Assembly: GCA_963580455.1 (NCBI GenBank)
Contig: OY756963.1
Span: forward strand, 19,301,555 to 19,365,554
Direction of reading: 5' to 3'
Length of the DNA stretch: 64,000 nt
From: Euonymus europaeus
Taxonomy: Eukaryota; Streptophyta; Magnoliopsida; Celastrales; Celastraceae
Shown: positions 42,640-56,206 of the stretch, piece by piece
Numbering within the stretch: the stretch's first letter is position 1
How the letters are laid out: each line of letters begins with the position of its first letter
Program-made: the position numbers and the translations under genes
Notes under the pieces: generated by a model
What the model saw: only the letters and a program-made list of their open reading frames with translations
Database searches by the model: none
Told to the model about the DNA's origin: nothing

Positions 42640-45120
42640 CATAACTTGCATCAGATATAGTGAAACAAGTAAAGGTATCAATTACCTTAAGCATTTCATG
42701 ATCCAATTCATTGCTTCTCATTATTGTTTGTCTGGATCACACATGTATACGCTAATAACTCTTATTAAATGAGCAACATTTGGTCTTGTACAAACCATAA
42801 CATGCATCAACGACCTTATAACTGAGGTATACAATATCTTATCAATCTTTTCACGATCTTCCTCCGTCTTCGGTGATTAATCTTTTCCTAGTTTAAATTG
42901 ATCGTCTAAAGGTGCATACATGGTCTCGGCTTTATCCATATTAAATTGATAGAGAATCTTCTCAATATAATATTTCTGTGAAAGTTTTAGTGTATCTTTT
43001 GGATCTGTTCCTTATAATCCACATGCAAAGAATATGTTTTGAAACTCCTAGACCATTCATTTGAAATTGCTTTGATAATTTCATTTTAGTTTATTACTCT
43101 CCTCAATGTTGGATCCTACAATGAGCATATCATCCATAATTGCATATTAAGTTGTTGAATTTATGTTACCACTGACTTGAAGTTTGTTTTAAAGTTTGTT
43201 TTAGGTTATATAAGCTCTTTTATAATTAACAAGGTTCTCTTTTCCTGGTACTGTAAATTATTTCAATTGGTGCATATAAATTTTCTCCCTTAAATCTCCA
43301 CAAAGGAATGCAATTTTTATATCCAACTATTCAAGAAGTAAATTTTCTGCTGCCAGCATGGCCAATACTAGTATGATTGTTTTAAGCTTTCAATTAGAGA
43401 GAAAATCTCAGAATAGTCAATATCCTTTCTTTGCTCGAACTCTTTTACAACAAGTCTTGTATCACTTCAAACCATCATATTTATTATTCACTTATACACC
43501 CAACTTGTTGTACAAAACTTTCTTACCCTATGGTAATTTAGTTAGCTTCTATTTGTTGTTGCTTGAGAAAGATTCCAACTCATCTTTCATGGCTAAATTT
43601 TCACTTGCTAGAATTCTCATCTTGTAATCCTTCTTCATAACACTACAGTTCACAATCAACAAAATGTAATTCAACATTGGTGAATAACATTGTGGAGGCC
43701 TAATATTTTTGGACTTGTGAGCAACAATAACATGTGTAGATGATTCCCTCTACTTGCGAAACAATGAGAATATGTACACTCAAGTCTCCTGGTGAGTCAC
43801 CTTCGCTAGAAGTATGCCTACTAGTATACCCTACAATCTCAATAAATTCATCCAAATCAATATTTGTAGCATGGTATGGTAGTTCTATCTCTGCATCACT
43901 CACTACACCCACTTCTTTTGAATACATCATTTTTTCATTAAATATCACATTCCTGCTTCTGCTCACATTTAGATTTTGTTCATCTCAAAAATAATAGTCA
44001 AATTGCTCATCATTATAACCAATTAAACTTTTTTTTTACCTTGCATCTAGCTTGCTACATTTATCAAAATCATTGTGAACATAAGATAAACATTCAGATT
44101 AGAAAGATTTAACTTTTTTAATATTCCAAACCTCTTGTACCAGTTTGAACTCCAAAGAAACATTTAGAGCTCCCCACCATCCATTCATAATCTATTGCTA
44201 CATAGTTTTTTATTTTATATTACGGTGTGAAGTGGTATGAAACAAGACACTAAAATTGAAAATCCAATCATCAAACAAACTAAATACAGTAAGAAATAAA
44301 GTATATTGTCGCTCATCACCTACAACATTGGTTGTATCATCACCAAATTTCTTTAGAGCTTTGTAGTTTCTTTTAAGGCAGCTTTATTTTTCACAGTTCC
44401 AATAAAAACCTTACTGTCTATTTTTTTACATACTTATGCCCTTACCTTTAGATTTTGATATTCCCTAGTTAGTGTTATTGTCTTATTTTCTCCCTTGATA
44501 TCAAGACTATAAGCAAAACCTGAATTGAAAGTCTCATCAAAATATTTTATGTAGCACTTTTTCATCGAGGATTAGATCGTTAAATCATCATATTTTAATT
44601 TGGAATATCATGCAAAATTACTAACTGACGTTCTCATACTTTCTTAAGAATTTGGTAATTAAGCCAACATGATCTATATAAAATATCATCGTCAAACTCA
44701 ATCGTAACCGATGGCAATTGATTTACGATGGTATTAAATTTGTTCATATGCTTCACAACATACATACCTTTTGTCATCTTCTAGTTGAACTATGGATTTA
44801 TCCTTGATCACGTTCTATGCAAATGACTTTGAAAGTGTTAATCTAATAACTAGCAGTGCACACTCTCCCTCTTTCATGTCAGACGATTTCTTCCCTAACA
44901 GAGGAAGTGTAGCTTTTTCCTATATAGGTAATCCTCTATCTATATTATCAATCCCAAAATATATGCTATCAAACCTCTCAACCTTAGAAACATTCATAGC
45001 CATATCTCCCAAACAAGTTTTTACCAAGCCCCATACCAATTGTTATGGTTATAATGATGCAAACAACAACATATTAAGAGTTCGAAAATTGATAGACACA
45101 AGATTTACATAGTTCAATAA
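42640..45120 (-). pseudogene. Decayed Ty1/copia element, minus strand
   Basis: Fragments lie in gag-to-pol order when read right to left. A gag segment (KGMYVVKHMNKFNTIVNQL) is near 44710-44780. A piece equivalent to the integrase-RT linker reads SRNVIFNEKMMYSKE near 43920-43966. An RT active-site region reads YAIMDDMLIVGSNIEE near 43095-43150, with Met replacing Val in YVDD. Many stops and shifts separate them and no LTRs were found. This is an old copy unrelated in sequence to the element at 10.8-17.5 kb. Confidence 0.7.
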
Positions 45121-45319
45121 TGTGTCTACATCCACGTAGCTACAAAGATTTCACTACTCTCATGGAGAATCTAAGTATAATGAAAATGCTCTCTTGATTA
45201 CTTGCTAACTGTTATAGGATAAAGATAAATTGAGAATAGAGTTACAAAATTCCTAAAACACATATATTTATATAAGCAAATGACTTTTTTGAAAGTGTCC
45301 CCTAATTAAGCAGTCTTCT

Positions 45320-45590
45320 ACCCAACAAAAACCTTGGATGTACTCCTCCACTTCATCCATCGATTTTTAATATTATTAGCTATATCTTCATTAATGTTTC
45401 AACCATTTTGAAAAATCGAGCCAAGATATATGAAAACCTTATTTTATTAATTTTCTCTCATTTAGTTCAATCATCTACTCATTCTTAGCACATCCCGAGT
45501 TTTGAGTTAAATCTCAATATTTTCTTATCCACTAGAAGTATTACATTTGCAAACAACATGCGCCAAGATATATACAAATAAAAATGACTG
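45320..45590 (-). pseudogene. Second RTE LINE relic
   Basis: The nucleotide sequence parallels 40920-41230: both contain cacttcatcca, then ccaagatat and a caatcgttt-like segment. On the minus strand it reads RMLFANVILLVDKK, again the RT catalytic segment with Asp replaced. Heavily decayed. It runs into the direct duplication at 45591-45838. Confidence 0.6.
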
Positions 45591-45838
45591 TAACAAATAA
45601 AAATGAACTTAGTGTCGACTTCGATTGCAAACCTATTGCGATGGAGAACTCCCTACGACTATTTTAAAGTTATGACACTAGCTACGACTCTTTTTTGACA
45701 TTGGTATGTCATGTGGGCTCATTCATCACTATAACAAATAAAAATGAACTTAGTGTCGACTTCGATTGCAAACCTATTGCGATGGAGAACTCCCTACGAC
45801 TATTTTAAAGTTATGACACTAGCTACGACTCTTTTTTG
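45591..45838. repeat. Direct duplication, 141-bp period
   Basis: 45591-45697 is repeated at 45732-45838 with essentially no differences over 107 bp (both begin taacaaataaaaatgaactt and end cgactcttttttg). A 34-bp segment lies between. The sequence derives from the RTE relic. The near-identity contrasts with the decayed state of that relic, so the duplication is recent. Confidence 0.9.
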
Positions 45839-45978
45839 TCTATGTAATTCATAGATTCCTTACAAAAGTAAAAAAAAAACCAAAAACTATATCCTCCAAA
45901 AAAGAGTTCCAAAACGTGTTATATATCATTGCATATATATAAAACAGCAGGATTCCTCGGCGTGTACCGGCGACTTCC

Positions 45979-45996
45979 TACTGTTTATAAACAGTA
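45979..45996. repeat. 18-bp perfect palindrome near Helitron 5' end
   Basis: tactgtttataaacagta reads the same on both strands. It lies 53 bp inside the proposed 5' terminus and is directly followed by a GC-rich acgcgcg segment. It may be a structural subterminal signal. Function unknown. Confidence 0.85.
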
Positions 45997-46149
45997 ACGC
46001 GCGTGGGCCTACCCTCAACTGCAAAACGACGTCGTCCCCGACCCTTCCTCTGTCACGACGCCGTTTTACCAAACCTATCTCCTTTTGTCCTGCAAGTTCT
46101 CGATCATCATTCTTTTCTCTTCTACCTAAAAATTTGCTCCCGCTTTGCT

Positions 46150-46365
46150 CTCAGTTTCATATTATTCCGTGCTCTCCTCCATAACAGAACTCTTTTCCCT
46201 CAGTTTGATATAGTTTCGTGCTCTTCTACATATCAGAAACGGGTATGATCTTTAGTTGCTTGGTTTCCCTCTTTGTTCTTAATTTGATATAATTTTGTGC
46301 TCTCCTCCATATCAGAACTCTTTTTCTCAATTTGATATAATTTCGTGCTCTCCTCCATATCAGAA
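46150..46365 (+). repeat. Short dispersed units in Helitron leader
   Basis: Four variants of a roughly 35-bp unit with the core cgtgctctcctccatatcag (variants at about 46168, 46217, 46296 and 46343). Two are preceded by tttgatataat. The first part of the leader is GC-richer and contains no convincing protein. Confidence 0.75.
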
Positions 46366-46819
46366 TCAGGTATGATCTTTAGTGGCTTGGTTTTCCTTAT
46401 GTTTCGATTTTGTTGGAGATGATGTTTCGGTGGCCATTTTATTGGTTGGTTCTTTGTTGCCTTTTTCCCCTCTTTAGACACTGCTTTCTCTATAGGCGTT
46501 CAACTGTCAGCTTCTCTATGAGCAAATTTTGTTTTGGTATAGTTGGTTTTGATGTAGCTTTAGTCACTGCAGGTTTCTATCATTGGTTGATGTAGCTTTA
46601 GTCATTGCAGGTTTCTATCATTGGGTCTATATATTGTGGGTTATTAGTGGCCAACAATTTCTACTTTTGTGGTCAACAATTTCTACTTTTGTGCTCAATA
46701 TAGTGACATAAATGTCTTTTCCTATATACTAATCGAAGGTTATCATCTACAAATCTTTGTTTATTGTCATATGTGTCTACATGGGTGACTAATTGCTTCT
46801 TTGATAACATTGTAGGTGT

Positions 46820-48500
46820 AGCTTTGTATTCGTTTGCTTTTGGCTTGGGTTTTTTTCACAAAATTTTTACTAATAAAATTGCCTTTAAATTGTTGTCCTA
46901 TGGTTGTTGTCGCATATATTAACAAATCTCACTGTCATTTCAGCTCATCTGTGATTGTTTAATCCCGATTTGGAAGTTAGTTCAGTTATACTCCTCTTTC
47001 GTGGATGGGAGTTATATTCCTCTTTAAGGTATTTTCCCTTCTCTTTGACTTGGGTTTTTTCCCCAAAATTTCTACTAATAAAATTGCCTTTAAATTGTTG
47101 CCCTATGGTTGTTGTCGCATATATTAACAAATCTCACTTTCGTTTCAGCTCATCTATGATTGTTTAATCCCGATTTAGAAGTTAGTTCAGTTATATTCCT
47201 CTTTAAGGTATTTTCCCTTCCCTAAGGTATTTTCCCCGTGCTTGCCACTTTGATCAAACTTTCCTCAACTATAAATGTTTTTAATTTATCCCCTGAGTCT
47301 TTATTTGTGTTTTATGATTCAGGTTTGGAAATGACTCCTAATGCAGTTTTTGTTTTTGTGGACTAAAAGACTAGCTTGATACCTGTGTTTATATCCCACT
47401 TCACTGCGTCAAGTGCTTGGCAAATTAGTTCGGTTATATTCTTCTTTCGTGGATGGGAGGTCTACAAATATGATAATATCTTTGTGTTCGTTTGCACTTT
47501 GACTTGGTGAGTTTTTTTTCCCTAAAAATATATCCTTTAAACTAAATATATTCTTCTTTCATGGATGGGAGGTCTATAGATATTATAATATGTTTGTGTT
47601 CGTTTGCACTTTGACTTGATGAGCTTTTTTTAAAAAAAAAAACCTTTAAACTAAATTTGTATGTTTGTTCTTGCATATTTTGAGAAAACTTGCTTTCGTT
47701 TTTGCATATTTTAACAAATCTCACTTTCGTTTCAGCTCATCTGACATTGTTTAATTCCGGTTTGGAGGTTATTCCAGTTATATTCCTCTTTCCTGGATGG
47801 GAGGTTTATAGGTCTTATAGTAGCTTTGTGATGGTTTGCGCTTTGACTTGGTGAGTTATTTTAATAAAATCCTCTTTAAATAAAATTTATCTATTCTCTT
47901 CCCTAAGGTATTTTCCCAGCGCTTGCCACTTTGATCAAGCTTTTCTCAGTTATAAATATTTTCCATTTATCTCCTGAGTTTTTATTTGTGTTTCGTGATT
48001 CAGGCTTCAAAGTGACTCCTAATGCAGTTTTTGTTTTTGTGGACCGAAAAACTCCCTTGATACCTGTGTTTATATCCTACTTCACTGCATCAAGTGCTTT
48101 GGCAAATTAGTCCGGTTATATTCTCCTTTTGAGGATGGGAGGACTACAGATATTATAGTATCTTTCTGTTCGTTTGCACTTTGATTTGGTGAGTTTTTTT
48201 TAAAAAAAATATAATCTCCTTGAAATTAAATTTGTATGTTTCACTTTGCATATTTTAACAAAACTTGGTTTCTTTTCAGCTTCCAAGTTAGTCCGGTTAT
48301 ATTCTTCTTTCGTGAATGGGAGGTCTACACATCTTATAGTAGCTTTGCGTTGGTTTGCGCTTTGACTTGGTTAGTTTTTTTTAATAAATCTCCTTTAAAT
48401 TAAATTTGTTATTTGTTCTTGCATATTTTAACGAATTTTTCTTTCATTTCAGCTCATCTGTGATTGTTTAATTCCGGTTTGAAAGTAAGTCTGGTTGTAT
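46820..48500 (+). repeat. Tandem and higher-order repeats in Helitron leader
   Basis: Units of about 200 bp carry tttcagctcatctgtgattg (copies near 46939, 47145, 47729 and 48446) followed by gttatattcctcttt and gatgggaggtctaca. A larger unit of about 680 bp (starting cctaaggtattttccc at 47221 and again near 47902) repeats, including gactcctaatgcagtttttg and tacctgtgtttatatcc. Each unit has acceptor-like TTTCAG and donor-like AAG/GTATTT sites. No protein-coding frame spans them. Confidence 0.85.
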
Positions 48501-49127
48501 TCTTCTTTATCTTTGTGGAATCTTGGAATCAAACTTCTAATTCAAGGTTTGTGTACTTTCATTGTCTAAACATTTCGTTCATAAGTTGAAAAGGTCATTA
48601 GCTCATATTTCCTTATATATCGAAAAAAAACTTGATATATATATTTTACACGTCATTGGTGCGCCTCCTTAAAGGCTCATTTTCATGCGTCAACTAATAT
48701 TAATTTTGGAAGGAATTAACAATTACGAATTGAGAAATTGACGAATTACTTATGAATTAAATGTGGAAACTATTTCTATTTTACCTTTGCAGCTTCATTA
48801 GCTCATATTTTCCTAGATATCTGGACAAATATTTGGATATATATATTTTACAACTCATTGGTCCAGTTCCTTAGAGCCTCATTTACATGCGGCAACTAAT
48901 TTATTGCAATTTATAAATATCACTGCTTCTACGTTAACAGATAACACATTATTCACTTTTAAATTGTCCTGCTACATTTCCTATGTAATTTTTCAAAAAG
49001 AAATTCATCCCCATCATAGTCTGTTATGTTATTGGTGCTTTTAATTTACTGGTGGTATGAGGTTATGTTTATATCCACTTTTGTTTTAGTTGAATTAAAT
49101 TATTTTCCTTTTTCTTGTGATCATAGA

Positions 49128-52100
49128 ATGTTGCGTAGGGAGATTATGTTGAAACGCAAACAAATATGTGATAACCAGGGCACAAATGCTGCTTCTTCAT
49201 CAGATGTTCATGGTCATACTTCTGATGTTCTAGAAACATCTAAGCGTCGTTGTATGCGTAGTGTGACAACCGGTGCTCAGGTAGAATCATGTTTCAGTGG
49301 GACAGGTTCTTCCTCCCAAACTTCAACGACAGACAATTATTTGCCTTCCCATCGTTGTAAGAACTGTGGTGCTTACTTCTGGTTTGAAGAACGTGTCAAG
49401 TCACTTGGTAATCGTGTGCCAGTATTCTCCCTCTGTTGTAGGCAAGGCCGAGTTGCTCTTCCAAATCTCCGTGACCCTCCAATTTATTTGAGAGAACTAC
49501 TTGACTACAGTGGGGAAAGACGATCAAAACACTTTCGTGAGTACATAAGACTTTATAATTCAATGTTTGCATTCACATCTATAGGCGGCAAGATCGATAG
49601 AGAAATTAACAGGGGTCAAGGACCTTATGTTTTCAAGCTCAATGGCCAAAATCATCATCTCATAGGATCGTTGCTTCCAGTGGATGGGGACAGACCACAC
49701 TTTGCTCAGCTGTACATGTGGTGATAATGTTAATGACAAGGTTGATGAGGTGATTGTATCGAACTTAATAGATATGTTTGATTCCGTAAATCAACTGGTC
49801 AAAGCATTTAGAATGGCAAGGGATCGATTCACTGCAGGTGAGATACGACAGGTTTCTTTGACTTTGCCAGCGAGAAGAAATGGAGACGAAATGCAGTATA
49901 GCAGCCCATCTGCACCAGAAATGGCAGCTTTAGTTGTGGGTGATATTGGTGACACAGATTATGGCCGCGACATAATTGTTGAACATCGAACTAGAGGACT
50001 GAGAAGAATTAATGATCTTCACCCTACATTTATGGCAATGCAATACCCGTTGTTGTTTCCTTATGGGGAGGACGGTTACAAACTAAATATTTTTTATAAG
50101 ACATGTACAGAAGGAGCTGCGTTAAAAAGAGGGCATGTAACAAGGCGTGAATACTACTCCTACATGTTGCAGCAGAGGGAACATAGTGGATGGTTGTTAA
50201 TACGGGGTGGCAGACTATACCAACAATATATAGTCGACGCTTTCACATCTACAGAGGATGAGAGGCTGCGTTACATAAGATATAAACACCAGCAGGAACA
50301 TTACAGATCAGAAATTTATAGAGATGTACAGGATGCATTTCTCAGGGGAGATGTAGCTGCAAGATCGATTGGACAACGAGTCATTCTACCTTCAAGTTTT
50401 ACTGGTAGCCCCCGGTATATGATCCAAAATTACCATGATGCCATGGCAATTTGTAGATCGCGTGGAAATCCAGATCTCTTCATTACTTTCACATGCAATG
50501 TGCAATGGAATGAAATACGCAGTGCATTGTCTATAATCCCAGGGCAAAAACCAGAAGACAGACCTGACATTGTCTCTAGGATTTTTCATATGAAACTGAA
50601 TCAGTTTATTGATGATATAAAAAAGCAGAAGTATTTTGGGAATGTAACTGGAGCAGTCTATACAGTTGAATTTCAAAAGAGGGGATTGCCACATGTGCAC
50701 ATCATTGTTTGGCTACATGAACACGATAAATACCCAACTCCAACTGATATAGATAACATCATTTCTGCAGAAATCCCAGATCAGAAATCTGATCCATTGT
50801 TGTACTCCATCGTCTCCAAATTTATGGTCCATGGAACTTGTGGAAGCGCAAACCGTAAAGCACCGTGCATGAAGAATGGAAAATGTACAAAGTATTTCCC
50901 TAAGAAATATTATGCTGAAACTGTAATTGACGAGGATGGTTTTGCGGTTTATCGCAGACGTGATGACCAAAGGTCTATTACTAAAGCTGGTGTTGAACTT
51001 GACAACAGATCCATTGTGCCATATAACAAGGGATTACTATTGAAATATGAGGCTCATATCAACGTTGAATGGTGCAATCGTTCAAGAGCCATCAAGTATT
51101 TGTTCAAGTATGTGAATAAGGGACCTGACAGAACAAGAGCTTTATTGCAAGAGATACCAAACAGCACCAAAAGCCCCTCAACCTCTCAAGCACCGGTTAT
51201 TGATGAAGTAAAAATGTACGAGGATTGTAGATATGTCTCTCCTTACGAATCAACTTGGAGAATATTTGAATTCCATATCCATTTTAAGTTCCCTAACGTT
51301 GAAACCCTCTCGATACACCTGCCATTAATGAACAATATAGTTTTCAGGGGTGACTTAGATGTTAATGAGGTGTTGAATAGACCTGGCATCGAGAAAACTA
51401 TGTTAACAGAGTGGATGTTCATGAACAATTGCTCTCCAGACGCATGTCAACTAATGTACACAGAATTCCCGTCATTTTGGAGATGGGATGGGCCTGATAA
51501 AACATGGCTAAGAAGACAGAGAGGAGATTGTATTGGCAGAATTTCGTTTGTTCATCCTTCAGCCGGCGAAGTATATTATCTTAGAATTTTGCTATCTCAT
51601 GTGAAAGGACCTAAGAACTTCGTTGATATAAAAACAGTGAATGGAATTGTCCACGAAACTTTCAAGCAAGCATGTGATGCAATGGGTTTAATAGGCAACG
51701 ATAAAGAGTGGCATGAAGCAATGAATGAATCCTCAGTTTGGGCAAGTTCTGCACAACTTCGTAGTTTATTTGTTACACTGGTATTGTTTTGTGAGGTGGT
51801 AGATGCAAGGAAGCTTTTTGAGGCAAATTTAAAAAAAAATGCAAGAAGATGTACTTTATAGGCTACAGTCTATCCTAGGAATTCCAAAGCTACATCTGTC
51901 TGAAGAAGAAATCAGGAATAAAGTCCTTACTGACATTGAAAAAATTTTCAGGAGAAATGGATCATCTCTAAGTGAACATGCACTTCCAGAGCCTACTTCT
52001 AGACTTGATCACAATGTTGGAAACACAATGTTAATGGAGGAACTTGCACACAATACCCCAGACCTACATTATCAGAATATGGATTTCATAAATCAGATGA

Positions 52101-53608
52101 ACGACGCGCAGAAAGAAATCTATGAAGCTGTCTTGGAAGCTGTGTATAGTGGTAGTGGCGGATTATTTTTCCTCTATGGTCATGGTGGAACAGGCAAAAC
52201 TTTTATTTATAAAGCAATAATCACTCGACTTCGTTCAGAAGGAAAAATTGTAATTGCTGTTGCATCATCTGGAATTGCATCCCTCTTATTGCCAGGTGGA
52301 AGGACAGCACACTCGAGGTTTAAAATACCCATTGAAATACATGGCGAATCAACCTGTCATATTAAAAAGGGAACGCATCTCGCTGAACTACTTACAAATG
52401 CTAGCTTGATTGTTTGGGATGAAGCACCAATGGCTCATCGTAATTGCTTTGAGGCTTTGGATAGAACACTTACAGATATACTCAGCTCAGAGGAGGAAAA
52501 TCCACTTGATACGCCCTTTGGAGGAAAACCTATTCTTTTAGGTGGTGACTTCAAGCAAATTCTTCCAGTTGTACTGAAAGCCATAAGACATGACACTGTG
52601 AGAGCCTGTATAACTCAATCTTACCTGTGGAAAAAATGCAAGATCTTTTATCTAACACAAAACATGAGACTCTCAGCCATTGGTCTAAATGAAAAACAAA
52701 TCAACGAGTTAGCTGATTTTGCAAAATGGTTGCTGGCAATAGGAGAAGGAACAGCAGAGACTCGAAAGTTGAACAATGATGAGGAATGTCCAACTTGGAT
52801 TAAGATACCTGATCAATTACTGGTACATCCTATGACAACAGATATCGAAGACATAACATCTGAAATCTATGGAGATTTGACTGCCATGTACGCTGATGCT
52901 AATTACTTGAAACAAAGGGCTATAATAACACCAACAAACGACATTGTTGACGCTATTAAATCCCATGTTTTGTCACTGGTTCCATCGGAAGAAAGAATTT
53001 ATCACAGCTTCGACTCCATCTATAAAGTGGCTGGTGCTTCAGATAGTGATGATATATTATATCCTACAAAATTTCTAAATTCTCTGACTTTCAGTGGTGT
53101 TCCAAATCACACGCTTCATCTAAAGGTGAACACCCCTGTAATGCTGCTACGAAACATCAATCAAAGCAATGGGTTATGTAATGGAACACGGCTGTTGGTA
53201 AATAGGCTAGGAGACAGAGTTGTCCAAGCAACCATAATCACTGGTACCAACATAGGCGAAAAAATTTGTGTCCCAAGAATAATTATGTCAGCATCAGCGA
53301 GCAAATGGCCTTTCACTCTGAGACGAAGACAATTCCCTTTAAGGTTGTGTTATGCAATGACAATAAATAAATGTCAAGGACAAACCCTCGAAAAGGTAGG
53401 ATTATACCTCTCTAGACCCGTTTTTTCACATGGTCAACTATATGTAGCTGCTTCAAGGGTGACAAGCCAAGAAGGTCTGAGGGTGCTTATAGGTGGACAG
53501 ACTGACGAAGAGAGCACACACACAAAAAATATTGTCTACGATGAAATATTTGAAGGACTACACACATGTTTAAAACACTACTACATTATGTTATTTCTTT
53601 TAAACTAA
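49128..53608 (+). pseudogene. Helitron Rep/helicase, two frameshifts
   Basis: Starts at ATG 49128, right after a splice-acceptor-like gatcatag. An N-terminal zinc-finger-like region (CKNCGAYFW ... LCCRQGR) precedes the Rep nuclease. Rep shows FITFTCNVQWNE, the HUH motif in GLPHVHIIVW (about 50683-50712) and the two-tyrosine motif KYLFKYVNKG (about 51094-51123). The Pif1-type 5'-to-3' helicase shows GHGGTGKTF (52180-52206), VWDEAPM, LGGDFKQ and the C-terminal INKCQGQT / YVAASRV. Rep nicks and joins single strands and the helicase unwinds them during rolling-circle transposition. Frame breaks: near 49722-49730, and in an A-run at 51830-51838, where the helicase part restarts in another frame. 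All catalytic motifs remain. Either break could be a sequencing error, especially the homopolymer. Confidence 0.9.
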
Positions 53609-56192
53609 CTATAGTTGACATTGTTTTGTAAAAAATATACAGGATGATGTAAGGACCCGATACGTTATACAACATTATCAGAGTTATGAGTTTGAAAATA
53701 AGACAATAAATTGAAACCCTCATCTCTTTGTTCAAAAGGTATATTATACTGAACATATTGGTAGCTCATGCTGCCATGACATCATACTTAAAACTAATTT
53801 TTCCCCTCAAAAAATGTCTGTCGTGTGAATCTATACACTATTACTACAAGTAACTCTATATTTAAGAGTTTTACTTTATTCTATTTTAGGGACAATATGC
53901 AATATCAATGGATAATACATTACGAACGATAACATGTAAGTAACACCATGTCTTCCACGTGTTCATTTATTATGCAATATTCTGACCTCCACTTAAGTTG
54001 GAATCAATGTTTATGGTGTGCAGCTTCCCCCATATCTGTTCATAACTCTCACCTCTTCAAAATTATCTTTGGACTAAAGGTCAAACTCTCAACAACTTGA
54101 CTATATGTCTTGGTTTCACAAGATTTTGTAGATATGGTATTACCTGTTGTCATTTATCTTCCTCCTCATTAAACTCTGCCTCTTTTATTTCGATTGCTTT
54201 GACCTTTCATTTTTAAAACCTTCTTTTATTTCATGCACGTCTTCATTTTTGTTGTGCTTCATGTGCCAGGTGTATCATTGCCATTACAACTCACATCGGC
54301 TATTATTTTTGGGCAAAATTTCTCAAACCTCAACTTCTTACTGGTGGATGCCCAGGTAAAAAATTATTCGCAATAACTTGAAATTGTTAATATTGCTTTC
54401 ATCGCCATTTCTTGATCATTAGCTAAACCCTGCTTAGGCTATGTTCATGCACCTTCAGTTTTGCCTTTCTTGATCATTGGCTAAACCCTGCTTTGTGCAT
54501 TGTCTTCTAATTTCTGCTCATGTCTTCCTTCATTTTCTGCCAAAACAAAGTTGATATAAAGGATTTCGGAATTCCAGTTGAGTTTACTTTTTTCGCAACA
54601 CAATTTCTTAAAAACTGTAAAGATACAACACTATTAGAAACAAAAAACTAAAAATAAATATATCAATTGCTCTTAGGCATTTCTCTAAACTTTGTGACAG
54701 CTCTTACATATTTTCCTATATGGTATGCTCGCAAGAAATGAAGTCGTGCATTGTCTATGTCGAATATGAACCATATCATTCCCTTACATTATTTTTTTTC
54801 CCAGGATATTACTTTTTCACATAAATGAAGTTTTAGTCTATATCCAACTCATGTAGGACAGGCGTACATTCTTTGAATTTACATCATGTCACCTAAAAGA
54901 CTCAATTTATTTATTATTATACTCCTCTTATGTTTGTGTGTTTGCCTCTTTTTTAAAGTTAATAATTTTTACTTTTATATATATTTACACCAAGTACAAC
55001 CATTTCAACTTGATGAAGATGTAAGGTTGTAGGAAACAAATATACAGTTGTTGACTACTTTCAACATCACAAAATGTAAGCAGTCAGCCACAAGTTGATT
55101 TCTTTTTTTCCTTTTTTTGGAATCTTAGTTTATTATCCAAGTTGTTCTTGATTACTGACTTGCTGTGATATGAGTCAACTGTGACAGTTATCCTATGTTT
55201 ATTGTTTTTTTTCCTCCCAAATGAAAAGGAATATGGGAACATTGATTCTGCATATAGATCTACTGCAAAATCCTACATCAAGTGGCCAGTAACACTGTCA
55301 GCAGTAAAATAGGCATATGTATATTATGGAGGATGTATTACCTGTATTTTGTTTGTAATGCCAATTAAGACAACTCCTCCGAAACTTCATTACATTAGTA
55401 GAATATAGAAATATTAGCATCAACAACTTGAGCATCATTTAGTCATAGATTCAGCAATGCATTCACGGAAGGTTCCTCCATCTTTGAATCAGGAGAAGAT
55501 AAGAGTTGCATTAAATGTAGTACCATGCCATTGCTAGAAATGAGTATTCTTTTCTCAGGATTTTCCTTGGAGAGAAGTTGGATCTTCTTCACTGCTTCTC
55601 TCTGCACTGCTAAACTTCATATGTACTTGAGGATAAATTCTCAATCAACTAACATGAATATAACTAAGAAACCTTATGGGCATGATCTCATATTTTTTGT
55701 CTATGAAAACAAAAGCTACACGCCTACATGTAACTAACAACCTTTAAAGTTCTTCTCTAAAAAACTTTCCTCAATATATATAGCATAAACATCTGTAAAT
55801 ATAATTCTCTTCCAAGTAAAAAAATTAAGTGGCATAATCATACCGTCATCCAATGATCCACTAACCATTTTTAGGTATAATACACTATGTAAAGCCAATG
55901 AAAAAATAAATATGAAATCGCCATGCCCCCACTATTTAAAATTTGACATCATGAAACTAAAACATCCATTCTCTTTAAAATTCTGCCATTAACAAAACTG
56001 GATCGTCCATGACAACAAAAATTATGATCTTGCTTTATAGGTAACCACTAAAAATGCTAAAATATTAACTGCTGTGCAATTTGGGAAAAATGTATTATAC
56101 TCCACTTGCTAGGACATACAAATGACTTATAAAGAACAACAACATTTAACCCTTAAAAAAAAATATTTCACATAAATAATTCTCAGCAACAA
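53609..56192 (+). other. Helitron 3' region without recognised gene
   Basis: AT-rich, 2.6 kb. Contains a short duplication (tttcttgatcatt(a/g)gctaaaccctgct near 54406 and 54463) and an exon-like segment 54271-54355 (acceptor gccag, donor cccag/gtaaaa). No replication-protein-A domain or captured host gene is recognised. Confidence 0.5.
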
Positions 56193-56206
56193 TAACAAAT
56201 CATTTT

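Noticed and set aside
45591..45838. CRISPR-like or satellite array
   Set aside because: Only two copies, and the sequence is a duplicated piece of a LINE relic in a plant genome.
46003..46248. 81-codon frame near the Helitron 5' end
   Set aside because: GTG start in a repeat-bearing leader and no similarity; probably untranslated.
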